Source: Triparma columacea
Taxonomy: Eukaryota > Sar > Bolidophyceae > Parmales > Triparmaceae
Assembly (NCBI GenBank): GCA_030267965.1
Contig: BRYA01000242.1
Location: forward strand, 9,610 to 73,609
Reading direction: 5' to 3'
Length of the DNA: 64,000 nucleotides
Shown in pieces: positions 45,392 through 54,802 of this stretch. Position 1 is the first letter of the stretch, and the number at the start of each line of letters is the position of its first letter. Position numbers and translations under genes: made by a program. Under the pieces are notes generated by a model that had not been told where the DNA came from, made no database searches, and worked only from the letters and a program-made list of their open reading frames with translations.

Positions 45392-47342
45392 TAAGGGAGT
45401 TAAGGAAGGAATGAATACTACTGCCTTCAATGAGAGAGAGAGAGAGAAGGAGAGAAGGAGAGAAGGAGAGGTAGAGAGGAAGATAGGAGATAGAGGAGAG
45501 ATGGTCCACTCACTCAATGGAAGGGTGGAGGGTATCTACTGTGAAAATGAGGCAGGGGGAAAAGGAGATAGGGGAGACGGAAAACATAGTGTTAGCATCA
45601 GGGTTAGTGGTGCAACCCAGTAAAGCACCGGACCCCAAGAAAGTGACGGAGGGGAACGACGCACGGAAGTGGATGAGGGACGCGGCAATGTAACCATACT
45701 TGTAATACTTGGGTGTGTGTTTTCCTTCTTCAGCATGCATGTGTTCTTTTCCCGAGATTGGCCCGATAACCTAAGAACGAAGTTCCGGATACATTCAGAC
45801 CTTCCCTAACTTCAATGTGAAGCCATAATTCTTCCTTTCCCTCCCCGAGTCGCTGAAAGCATCTGCCCATTTCTCTATCAGATGACATTTAACGGAACTT
45901 TTAAGAGGACTACAGTATTAAGTAATCAACACTTACCCTTGATACGGGAGAAGAAGGAATAAAACGTTGAAATGGAAAAACAAGAGACCTTTTCTCAAAA
46001 TAGCCTAGATCCTACTCGGAAAGGTGAAAGAGATTACAAATTTGTTGCATAATTACGTCGATTAGATATGCCCACGAGTTTTCTATATGTTATGATTGTA
46101 CGGAATGACTATTGAAATCTTCTCTGGTGGCTCATGAGACTTATACCAGCACCTCCATTACGGCCCCCCGTGGGTGCACAAATTGCCCAATTTATGTCTT
46201 CTGGAAACTTCTCGTCGTCGATCGACCAACGCGACGAGATAATATTCGCTTGTTACATACTACAGTCGTCGAATGACGTCGTTTCGTAAAGTATAGGACG
46301 CTTAGGAGCGATATTTCAGGTTGAAGATGGTTGAGATGGGGGGGGGTGGCATTTGGGCCTCTACGTACGAATCACTCGGCCATAGCCCCTGCGTTGTGAT
46401 TATTGGTTCTGTGCAGTGCTCCGGTTGCGCGGCTCCACACTGTTTCGGTTAGCAAGACGATAAAATAAAACATCAACTTCCTGGTACAAACTCCGTGTAT
46501 TTTCTACCTACTGCTCTGGAGCTCTGGCCCTTTGCCGAAGCCTTTTGGGGGAAATCCAGGGTAGTGGGCCAAAGAAGGATTTGAAAGTTTTAGCGTACTA
46601 GTTATCGTGAATCCTCTTGTGTACGTTGAAAAAGCTTTTAGGTAGGCCCTATCCGCCGATATCAAAGGCTGATAACGTAAGTGGAGTGATTAACCCCCCC
46701 TCTAAACCAAGCAGCGGGGAGGTGAGAATTTTGAACTTTTATATGACAGATTTGACGTGGAGCAGACGAACCCAATGTTGATAAGAGGGAAGGAAGGAGG
46801 GTTGTCGAGGGGGGGAGTTCAATGGTGTCCAAGGGAAAAAAATATGGGGCCTTTAGTGCTCGTGAGGTCGGAACTCATTTTTTGTTTCCACACTCTGGTA
46901 CGATAATTTTGATCACGGAGGGAGTCTTATACCTAGAGGAACGCCGGGATTCTTTTAAATTGCTCGTAACTAAATAAATTGAAGAGTTATTCTACTGTGA
47001 ATCGTTTGTCAACCTTGGAGTCCAAGACCAAAATTTTTCAGACGGTTATTAAACACAAAACGAACTACACTTCTGCACACTCCCACCCATAAACCGTCCG
47101 GATCTCGTATTTTTAATCAATTTCGTCCAGTTTGAAAATTCCCATTTTCACCTCTCCTAGTAGAACTAGATCCCATTTTTGGCACAGTTCCAGTTATCCG
47201 ATCTCTTTAACCCTACGGAACGAATTAAGTTCTTTACGCTGTCCGGAATCTGGCCTAACTAGGGGCCAATTACCTGAGCACTGCTATTTGGGAGTAGTGC
47301 ACCGTGAATCGTGATTTGGTCTCCGACCCCCCCCCGCTATTA
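45392..47342. other. Long gene-poor stretch
   Basis: About 1.95 kb without a convincing gene. One minus-strand ORF (45740-45510) encodes MHAEEGKHTPKYYKYGYIAA and a short hydrophobic region, and could be an unplaced exon. The rest (45800-47300) has many stops on both strands, A+T-leaning composition and no repeats I recognise. An ncRNA cannot be excluded. Confidence 0.45.
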
Positions 47343-48877
47343 ATGTCCACCTCCGGGATCCCCCCCCCACCACCTCCCGATTCAGGTTCCCCCCAAAATC
47401 CTGTCGCCCCTCACCCTCACTCTCCCGTCACAAGGCTTTCCACTCGCATATCTATTGGCTACCTATGCATGGGAATGCTGACTCCCGCCCTATCTGTTGC
47501 ATACTTGGTGACTGACGATAACTGGTACCGATCAATGTCCAGCTGCATCTCCCACATCTCGATCTCATCCCTGACCCTCTATTTCTTCTCTGACCTTGGC
47601 GGCAAGGCCGACTCAACGAGCTCGAGCTGGACGAGCCGCTACAAAATTACAAAATACTCAAGGCTATTTTTTCTTGTGTCCTACATTGGAACCAAGCTCG
47701 TCACTGAATGGAATGTTTCCAGAAAACCCCAACACACTGGTGACCGGTCTGTTAAGGTGAGGCTCACGTGTCTTATTGCAATACAGCCGATAAAATTTTG
47801 TCCTTTGTAACCAACACAATAATCCTCACCAACCACCCCGACCCCTTTCGCGCTTCGCTTCATCGCTTCGCTTCCGCTCATCGCTTCGCTTCCGCTCATC
47901 GCTTCGCTTCCGCTCATCGCTTCGCTTCCGCTCATCGCTTCGCTTTCGCGCTCATCGCTTCGCTTTCGCGCTCATCGCTTCGCTTTCGCGCTCATCGCTT
48001 CGCTTTCGCGCTCATCGCTTCGCTTTCGCGCTCATCGCAGTTCCCCTACCACCTTCCGTTCATATTCCTGATTTTGACCTACACGATGCTTTCCGTAAGA
48101 GGTCAGATCGCCCGTTTACCCCCCAAGATGATTGAGGATTACCTCTACAAAACTATCATGGTCACGGGCGGATCTGCCATTGTTCCGATTGTCTACCTTG
48201 CTATGGAGGCCATCAAGTGCATCGACAGAGCGACCGACGCTGCTGAATCCCCCGAGAAGATCGCGTCGCTTGACTTTACGCAGGAGTGCGGCTGCGTTCT
48301 GGTCCCCCAGAACTCATTCGGCCTGGTCCTAATTGCGACGTTCTGGTACAAAGTCATGCTGGGGCCGTTCTCGAGGTTCTCACCAACGCGGGAACAGCTT
48401 ATGACGCTCAGAGGCGTGCCTTTGAGGATTCAATTCATTGGCTTACTGCTCCTCACTTGCGGGATTGCCTGTATTTACCTCTTCTCGAACATGGGAGAAT
48501 ACCCCTGCAGCCCATCTCCCATGATGATCACCGCCGGTAGCATAAACTTCTACTGTATAACTCTCGCCTTTACGAACGAGGCCATCACGACGCTCTTGCA
48601 AACGAACGATGGCTTCTACTTGAGAATAATGAGGCATAAATTAACACGGGAGGTTGCGAGGCTGTGCTGCTGCAGCGAGGACAGGCGGCACCTGAGGAGC
48701 GAGGATGGGGGGGACGAGAACGACGTTGAGATGGCGGATCTTGGTGGTGGAAGACGAAAGCATAATCAAAGCTCTTCGAACAACAACAACAACAACAACA
48801 ACAAAATTAACAACGACAACGACAATGAAAATACTTTCTTTGAAGATGTAGTAAAGAAGTTGAATCCTTTGGGGTGA
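47343..48877 (+). CDS. Multi-pass membrane protein, unknown family
   Basis: Two exons, 47343-47756 and 48041-48877, joined in phase 0 (AAG|GTGAGG, CGCAG|TTC), giving 416 residues. A Pro-rich N-terminus (PPPPPP...) precedes about eight hydrophobic spans: three in exon 1 (including ISIGYLCMGMLTPALSVAYL) and five in exon 2 (such as FPYHLPFIFLILTYTML and IQFIGLLLLTCGIACIYLF). The loops hold several Cys residues. The cytoplasmic tail carries a CCCSEDRR motif, a run of Asn (48780-48810) and an acidic end. No transport or enzyme motif is recognised. Similar polytopic proteins with charged tails are common in heterokont algae. The intron is filled by a short tandem repeat, described separately. Confidence 0.72.
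47848..48040 (+). repeat. CGCTTCGCT minisatellite filling an intron up to its acceptor
   Basis: About four units of 18 bases (TTCGCTTCCGCTCATCGC) are followed by about five units of 20 bases (TTCGCTTTCGCGCTCATCGC). The acceptor CATCGCAG at 48033-48040 is formed by the edge of the last unit. The intron is 47757-48040. Confidence 0.9.
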
Positions 48878-49091
48878 TAAAAGAGAAAAAAATCTGTTAG
48901 TTTGAACGAAATCGTTTGTCTTCCACCCCCCCCTTCTCCTCTTCCCCCCGTAGAGACAAAAATCATAGCCAGATCCTTGGAAAGAAATCCAAGAAGGAGG
49001 AGAAAGTCTGAAAAGAAAATCGGGAGAGAAATACACGTTGGCATTCTAAATCTAATTTGCTTCGTTACCTCCCCCCCACCCCATCTCCTGA
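48878..49091. other. Convergent spacer
   Basis: The 3' regions of two convergent genes. C-rich runs, no gene seen. Confidence 0.4.
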
Positions 49092-51535
49092 CTATACATA
49101 AGACTTCCTCTTGTTCCCTCCTCCCATCTTTGGGAACTGCGGCGGCAGCGTAGTGCGTGGTGGTTTCGGGGGTGGCTTACCGTTTATTTTAAGCGCCCTC
49201 GTGTTCACCGCCTTCATCCTATCCCCGACCCTATAAGCCAAGTGAGGAGGAGAGGGAGGAGAAGATTTGTTCAAGTTTGTTAGTACGTGCCAAGCCAAAT
49301 TGTTTTCTGTATCGCATCGACCACCCGTTGCACCCTCCCCTTACCTGTTGATCCCCATTTCCACACCCCACCGATCCATACCTTTAATATTAACCTTATT
49401 ATCATTCGCCTTACACAAATCGTCCAGTCTCTCATTCCTCTCCTTCATCAAGAAGTTGATCTTACTCCTCGTCAGCGCACTGACCCTGTGCCCACCCCTG
49501 TCGTTACCCGTTGTAAGAAAAACCTCAAAGTCACGCTGAGATGTTATCTCACCGACGACGAAATCTACGCCGGCTATCGTTGTTACGAGGTACTTGGCAA
49601 ATGTGGAGAACACCAAATGAGTCGTAGCCGAGGGCGTGAGGAGCTGAGAGAGGGGGTGTAGGGGGGGGGGGGAGGGTTAGCAAGGAACGGAGTTGGAAAC
49701 AAGGGATTTGTCATCCGTGGGTGGGGGCCCCGGGGACTTCTCACCTCGTCTATATATATATATATATATACCTTTCTTTGTTAGTGCCCTGTGGTTACCC
49801 TCCTGACCAAATGTGAAGAACCCGCACAGGAAGAGCGCAAATACGACCAGCAGGGCAGACGATACGTTCATCTTCCTGACGTTCCCGATGACGGTCTTGT
49901 CGTCCATGGGCTTGGTGATGTGGAAGTATGTACCGAGGAGGGAGTAATTCATGGGACCGAAAGCCAGGAGGAGGAGACCGAAGAAGAGAGCGAGGGTCCC
50001 GGTCAGCTGGAAGAGGATGTTGTAAAGGCACCATACTAAAGCGTGGAGGAGCGAAGCGGACGACAGGAGGTTGTTAGATCTAAACTACTACGCTTGCCGC
50101 AGAAAACGTGCATTAATTTTCACCGTCGTCGCTGCGCTCCTTCGCTTCGCTCCTCCGCTTCGCTCACCCAGGGGACAGTACAGCCACGGTAGCAATATCA
50201 CAAACATCCCAGGTATCGTGGACTGAGGTATAAGCTGCTTCACGGTTAGGGACCCCCTGAGCAGGGCGGGGGCGATAGCTACGGCGGCTGGGACCATGCC
50301 CTTGACGGCCCAGAGGGCGTTGGCTAGAGATATTAGAAGCTCGGCTGCGACCCGAGCCTTGGTGGCCATGTCCTGCGAGAGGAGGATCATCTGGAGCCTC
50401 TGAGGGGGGGGGAGGGGGGGGAGGGGGCGAGTGAGCGGTGGCCAGAGGAATGTTAGTAAGTGGGGAGGCGGGTAAGTAAAAGCAAGTCAAGGCTGCTGCG
50501 CACCTGAAGTGAGTCCATATTGTCACCCTCAGCCGCCTCAACCTCACTCAGTATATCGTCGCACGTCTCCGTGGTAATCTCCAGGGCATCATCGATCCTC
50601 CCGTCTTCAACCGCCTCCTGGGCGATCTCGCAATTCCTCCTCGCCTGCGAAATCCTATCCCCACTCAACCAGTTCATGATCCCTCCATCTACGTCCTTCA
50701 AATAACCACACATCCTGTCCACGTTGTACCTCATCTCCTCCAGCGTCTGGGGGTTGCTGGGGTCCGTGATGGCGCCGCAGCTCGCCACGACCTGCGCCTC
50801 CCTCTCGTCCACCTTGTAGTGCTCTGCTGCACCGTTGATGAAGATGTCTGTCTGGTTTGCGAATTTGTCCCACCGGACGAAGTAACGAGTGGGGGTCGTG
50901 GAGATCGCAAAGGGTGCAGCGAAAGCGAGCAACCAAGAGGTCAGCATGAGCTTGCGACTCCGGTGGTAAACGTCCCAGAAGTAAAGAGCAAGGAGGAGCA
51001 CCACAATTGCAAAGAGGTTGACGCCGACAAGGACTCGGGAACACTGTACGCGAATCCACATTATGTCCACCATCGCGGCTGCACCACTAGCCTCGGCCAC
51101 CCTTTGGCCGTATGCCCTGAAGCTTGAAGCGTCTCTAGCTGCATCATAAACAATATCCTGGTTCATCTTTGTAACTGTGGTGTTGTAGTGATCCAAGGCG
51201 ACGAAAGTGTCCTCGTACTGGAACCACGACACAACCATCTGAAGCGTGGAGGAGCGAAGCGACGACAGGAGGTGGTTAGATCTAAACTACTACGCCTGCT
51301 GCAGAAAGCATGCATTAATTTTCACCGTCGTCGCTGCGCTCCTCCGCTTCCTCACCATACCAATTATCGCTAGGCCCAGTACTGAGCGCCTCCATGCCAG
51401 CAAATTGTGTGTTCCTCTGCAAGTGATGCCCTTTGACTTTAGCTTCTCCGCCTCCGACCGGGTTGCCATTCTCCCGGATAGGTCATAGAAAACTGCGCGC
51501 GTGACAACCCGCACATATTCTAGTATCCATGACAT
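49092..51535 (-). CDS. Multi-pass membrane protein interrupted by two near-identical introns
   Basis: Unrecognised membrane protein. Exons: 51535-51356, 51238-50504, 50399-50168, 50035 to about 49745 or 49772, 49643-49345 and 49230-49092. Phases fit at every junction except exon 4 to 5, where exon 4 leaves phase 1 and exon 5 needs phase 0. A (TA)n run at the end of exon 4 (49752-49770), a micro-exon or a sequence error may explain this. The product is about 590 residues. Visible are hydrophobic spans in exon 2 (VGVNLFAIVVLLLALYFW and LMLTSWLLAFAAPFA), a long extracellular-type loop with five Cys, then spans in exons 3 to 5. HRALTKK, HRVSALTR and VNTRALK recur near domain ends. The C-terminus is basic. 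Introns 1 and 3 are introner-like. Confidence 0.65.
50036..50167 (-). mobile_element. Introner-like element, copy 2 (intron 3)
   Basis: The whole intron (132 bases, GTGAGC...CTTTAG on the minus strand) is one element. Its ends form an inverted repeat (GAGGAGCGAAGCG near the donor, CGCTTCGCTCCTC near the acceptor), and its core matches the intron at 51239-51355 closely, including TGAAAATTAATGCA and GTAGTAGTTTAGATCTAAC. It is longer by a duplicated GGAGCGAAGCGAA-type segment at the donor end. Confidence 0.85.
51239..51355 (-). mobile_element. Introner-like element, copy 1 (intron 1)
   Basis: An intron of 117 bases, GTGAGG...CTTCAG on the minus strand. About 24 bases at each end form terminal inverted repeats (GAAGCG-GAGGAGCGCAGCG against CGCTTCGCTCCTCCACGCTTC). 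The sequence ATGGT occurs across the donor site (ATG|GT) and again directly after the acceptor (AG|ATGGT), as expected for a target-site duplication that supplied the donor GT. Confidence 0.85.
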
Positions 51536-51544
51536 TGGCGCAAA

Positions 51545-51801
51545 GGATTTTCAAGGAAATTGAAGAAAGTCCCAAGGATCACAATCAAGGAAGACCACCC
51601 CTGGGTAAAATCTACCAAATCTTACGTGGAAACGCCCGGAAAGATGAACAACAGCTTAAGCTTCACGGATTTTATAAGAAGGAAATTTGAAGGAAGTCGA
51701 GGATCACTCCGGGAATCACACAAGGAAGAACACCCCTGGCAAATACCCCACAAATCTTACGTGTGAAACGCCGGAAAGATGAATAACGGCTTAAGTTTCA
51801 C
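51545..51801 (+). repeat. Tandem duplication covering an upstream region and start codon
   Basis: Copy 1 (51545-51666) and copy 2 (51667-51801) share GGATTTT..., AAGGAAGA(A/C)CACCCCTGG, CAAATCTTACGTG and GGAAAGATGAA(C/T)AAC(A/G)GCTTAAG. Copy 2 carries the start of the gene at 51779. Copy 1 carries a decoy ATG at 51644 with no matching continuation. The block lies between two divergent start codons (51535 minus, 51779 plus). Confidence 0.85.
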
Positions 51802-52153
51802 TATAGGATGGGGCGTATTCTTCTTCGGAACCATGGGGGGCGCGTATATGGGATATCGACAAAACCAGGTGAGAGGACATGGACTTTTCTTGCTTCTTTC
51901 TTGCTTCACATCACGTTAGGCGCCAATTTCACCCCCCTTTTTCGTTCACCCTTACCCTAAAAACGACCACTAGGACCACCGTGTGGTACTGGCTGCCGAG
52001 AATGTGAAGATCAAGGAGGATCAAAGACGTAGACTAGAGATCCTTGGTTCGAAGATGCGTGCCGACCAGCTCGCCAAGAAAGCCGCCGCCAAGGTCAAAT
52101 CCAATGAGCTCGAGGAGGTTGTTAATAAGACAGGAGGGGGGGGCGTGACTTGA
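51779..52153 (+). CDS. Small single-span protein, unknown
   Basis: Two exons, 51779-51868 and 51974-52153, join in phase 0 (CAG|GTGAGA, CTAG|GAC), giving 89 residues. Exon 1 encodes MNNGLSFTIGWGVFFFGTMG and the rest of one Gly-rich membrane span ending in YMGYRQNQ. Exon 2 encodes a charged helix (VKIKEDQRRRLEILGSKMRA) likely to form a coiled coil. The size and plan, one N-terminal span followed by a charged coil, resemble small mitochondrial or ER membrane subunits, but no family is recognised. The first in-frame Met of the upstream repeat copy (51644) does not lead into this protein. Codon use and splice sites look normal, so the gene is probably real. Confidence 0.6.
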
Positions 52154-52227
52154 CAAAAAACAAAAACTTGTTGTTGATGAATTTACAACACAACACTGGG
52201 GAGATAACCCTCTTAACTTTCCGCCCG

Positions 52228-52660
52228 TTAACTCTCTGCCCGGTTCTTCTTCTTGACCATCGAGTAAACTCCCCCGAACAGCACTGCGGCCCCGGCTCCA
52301 ACTCCAGCAATCTTCATCGTATTTGTGATCACCTCCTCCGCCTTCTCCGACTCCTCTCTCTCCTCCCTAACATACTGGTAATGCTGCGACAAGCGATGCG
52401 ACGAGCGATGCGACGAGCGAAGCGAGCCGCGGAAAGCGTTGCATTATGTTGCATTAGAGAGTTAACCAAGATGCCTTCGACTTCTTCAGCAGCGAAATGA
52501 TCTTCTCGCCAGTTGTGCTTGTCCTCACCTCCTTCACCCTGCTGATGTATGATTCATACAAGTCCTCGTCGCCCTGCCTGCTAATGCTGTCCTCAATGAG
52601 ATTGTCGAACTGTGTGAAGGGCGGAGCGATTGAATGAGAACAGGATCGGTGGGTGCCACA

Positions 52661-52696
<36 letters not shown>

Positions 52697-53387
52697 CACA
52701 CGCACACACCTTCCGGCCCATTTTAATGTCCTTCACGTCCTCTCTACACTCCGGGCACTTGAAGATGGTATCATCAAAAAGGTATGTCACCCTATCCACA
52801 AAGTTCTTGCCCCTCTCGTGCACCTTCTGAAGCTCCCGTAGGCACGAATAGCAACCCTCGTGTCCGCAGGAGGTCGTAGTTGCGCCAACGAGGACATCCA
52901 TGCAGACAGCGCAGAGGGGGAGCTCAGGTGGAGGGGTGGGGGGTTGGTTGAAGATTGAGGAAGGGGAGATGGAGAGGGAGGAGGAGTCGAAGGACTCTCT
53001 TGAGGAGGAGAGGGAGCGATCAGGAGAGGAGATGATGGTCAAACAAGAGTAGCTGTTCCCGTCTTCATCCACCTCCTCTACTTCCACCTCCACAGCCTCC
53101 TCGTGAAGATCTGGAGGGTTGGACTCATTTATTGGCCCACAATTAACACTTGAGGGAACAACTGGTGGGGTATTTCTGAGAACATTAAAAGTAAGATTCC
53201 TCCTATCCGTCAATGATGCGTCCGCCAGTGGAGGTTGGGGAGCAATAGGCCCAGTTCTGTGAGTTTGTCGAGATCCGAGATCCTCCTCATCTTCTTCAGA
53301 CGACCCCGTCATCTCTAGCCCCTGGTGATGTGCTCCTAGCGCCACCAGTCCTCTAGTAGCCCCAACAATTGACTGTGACATCGCCAT
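52228..53387 (-). CDS. RING-finger protein with C-terminal membrane anchor (probable E3 ubiquitin ligase)
   Basis: Three exons, 53387-52710, 52609-52529 and 52383-52228, join in phase 0, giving 304 residues. The N-terminal 150 residues are acidic and Ser-rich. The RING domain (about 153-222) reads CAVCMDV...TSCGHEGCYSCLREL...FKCPECREDV, with the expected Cys/His ligands; the second half is stretched by about 25 residues. Exon 2 and the start of exon 3 form a charged coiled coil. A Gly/Ala-rich span (IAGVGAGAAVLFGGVYSMV) followed by KKKNRAES makes a tail anchor. Intron 1 contains a (CA)n microsatellite. The exon 2 donor is less certain because the frame stays open for another 24 codons; exon 3 was chosen because it restores an anchor in frame. 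Membrane-linked ubiquitination is inferred. Confidence 0.75.
52657..52709. repeat. (CA)n microsatellite at an intron donor
   Basis: An interrupted CA run reaches the exon boundary, so the minus-strand donor GTGTGTGCG is itself part of the repeat. Confidence 0.9.
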
Positions 53388-53517
53388 TTATGACCTGATT
53401 TTGGGGGTTTTCCAATTGAGTGCCTCCAATATTTTTGGATTTGAGTTGAGGTGACACAGGTGAGGTCGAATTCACGTTTGGAATGCCATATCGTGGCCTG
53501 ACGTCCTAGCGAGTGAT

Positions 53518-53655
53518 CTAAATCGCATTAATTCCATCGAATTCTCCCCTCTTGTTGAAATAATTCCAAACACTCTCGCGGACTCCCGGAGGAGGGCTTT
53601 TGATTATCCCAAAGTACAGATGCCACACCGCTCCCAATCCACCAAATACCCCCAT
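53518..53655 (-). CDS. Candidate 45-residue membrane protein
   Basis: A short ORF starting MGVFGGLGAVWHLYFGIIKS and ending FNKRGEFDGINAI. It has one hydrophobic Gly/aromatic segment and a polar C-terminus. It lies between the RING gene and the divergent proteasome gene; its ATG is 54 bases from the PSMA4 start. Small accessory subunits of respiratory complexes look like this, but the assignment is a guess. It could equally be noise in a promoter region. Confidence 0.3.
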   Translation of the reverse strand: MGVFGGLGAVWHLYFGIIKSPPPGVRESVWNYFNKRGEFDGINAI

Positions 53656-53708
53656 ACTGACACAACATAACGTATACCCCCCCTCATTCAGATCGTTATA
53701 GCACAAGA

Positions 53709-54596
53709 ATGGCCCGCCGATATGATTCCTCTACCACAACCTTTTCCCCCGAGGGCAGGCTTCACCAGGTGGAGTACGCCATCGAGGCAATCAATAACGC
53801 AGGAACGTGCGTGGGCCTGCGCTGCTCGGACGGGCTCATCCTCGCTTCCGAGCGCAAGGTGACGTCGAAGCTGCTTGCCCCGGTCAAGACTAGTGAGAAG
53901 ACATACAAGATATCTGATGAGTGCGTCCTTAGCGTCGCCGGGCTCTCCAGTGACGCTAGCATACTGATCGGACAGGCTAGGTGAGAATTACGAGGCGGAT
54001 TGGATGCGACGAGGGCTACTTTTGATTGGTGGAAGTGTATTGGTGAGAAGTGATTTGTCACAGATTCTTCTAACCCCTTGTCGCGACCTTTTCTTCGTTG
54101 CAGGCTCGAGGCCCAGAGATACCTTTACCAGTACGGGGAGCCCATGCCGGTGGAACAGATAGTCACCCAGATCTGCAATTACAAACAGTCCTACACCCAG
54201 TACGGAGGCCTCCGCCCCTTTGGATGCGCGTTCCTTTTCGCCGGGTACGACACCTTCCACGGTATGCAGCTCTACCAGACCGACCCTTCCGGTAACTTCT
54301 CCGGCTGGCAGGCCACCGTCATCGGGGCGAACAACAGCTCTGGAAAATCCTTCCTAAAAAATGAGTACAACAAGGACGACGCTGGAATCCCCGACGTCAA
54401 GGAAGGGCTCAAGCTTGCCGTCAAGTGCCTTAACAAAACGATGGATTCGTCCGGCAACGGTCCCGAGAAGTACGAGCTCTTCGTCATGAGGGAGAAGGAG
54501 GGAGGAGGGGTGGAACACAAGACTCTCACCAAGGAGGAGGTCAAGGATATCATCGACAAGGTCGAGGAGGAGGGTAAGGCCGCCGCCGACGCTTAG
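53709..54596 (+). CDS. PSMA4: 20S proteasome subunit alpha-3 (PSMA4 type)
   Basis: One of the seven alpha subunits forming the gate ring of the 20S proteasome. Two exons, 53709-53980 and 54104-54596, join in phase 2, giving 254 residues, the usual length. The N-terminus MARRYDSSTTTFSPEGRLHQ is the alpha-type signature that forms the gate, and the RRYDS-TT-FSPEGRL-QVEYA form is specific to alpha-3/PRE9. RPFGCAFLFAGYD and LYQTDPSGNFSGW match the conserved core. There are no catalytic Thr features, as expected. The C-terminus is Lys/Glu-rich. A GCGACGAGCGAAGCGAGTCGC segment directly after the stop resembles motifs in introns of this window. Confidence 0.96.
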
Positions 54597-54802
54597 GCGA
54601 CGAGCGAAGCGAGTCGCAGAAGTGATCATGCTTGTGGACTTGTTCATACTCTATAGTAATGGCTTACGTGGGGAGTGTGCGTCGGGAGGACGATGGGGCT
54701 AACAAACTTGGAAACCATTCGTTTTAAGGAAACCCACACATTTCCATTGCATCCCATTACACCTCCTGCTCCAACACCTCCTACCAAAGCCTTCCCCTTC
54801 GC
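54597..54802. other. Convergent spacer with CGAAGCG motifs
   Basis: It lies between the stops of PSMA4 (plus) and the REI1-like gene (minus). CGAAGCG-type motifs occur right after the PSMA4 stop (54598-54618) and, on the other strand, around 54799-54823. No gene is seen. Confidence 0.5.

Noticed and set aside
45510..45740. Minus-strand 76-codon ORF upstream of the SDR gene
   Set aside because: No conserved motif and no acceptable splice into the SDR frame was found; noted only as a possible unplaced exon.
45800..47300. Search by eye for tRNA or snRNA genes in the gene-poor stretch
   Set aside because: No cloverleaf with A- and B-box sequence was convincing; a covariance-model scan would be needed to settle this.
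47848..48040. CRISPR-like array
   Set aside because: Units are 18-20 bases, contiguous and without unique spacers, in a eukaryotic intron; this is a minisatellite.
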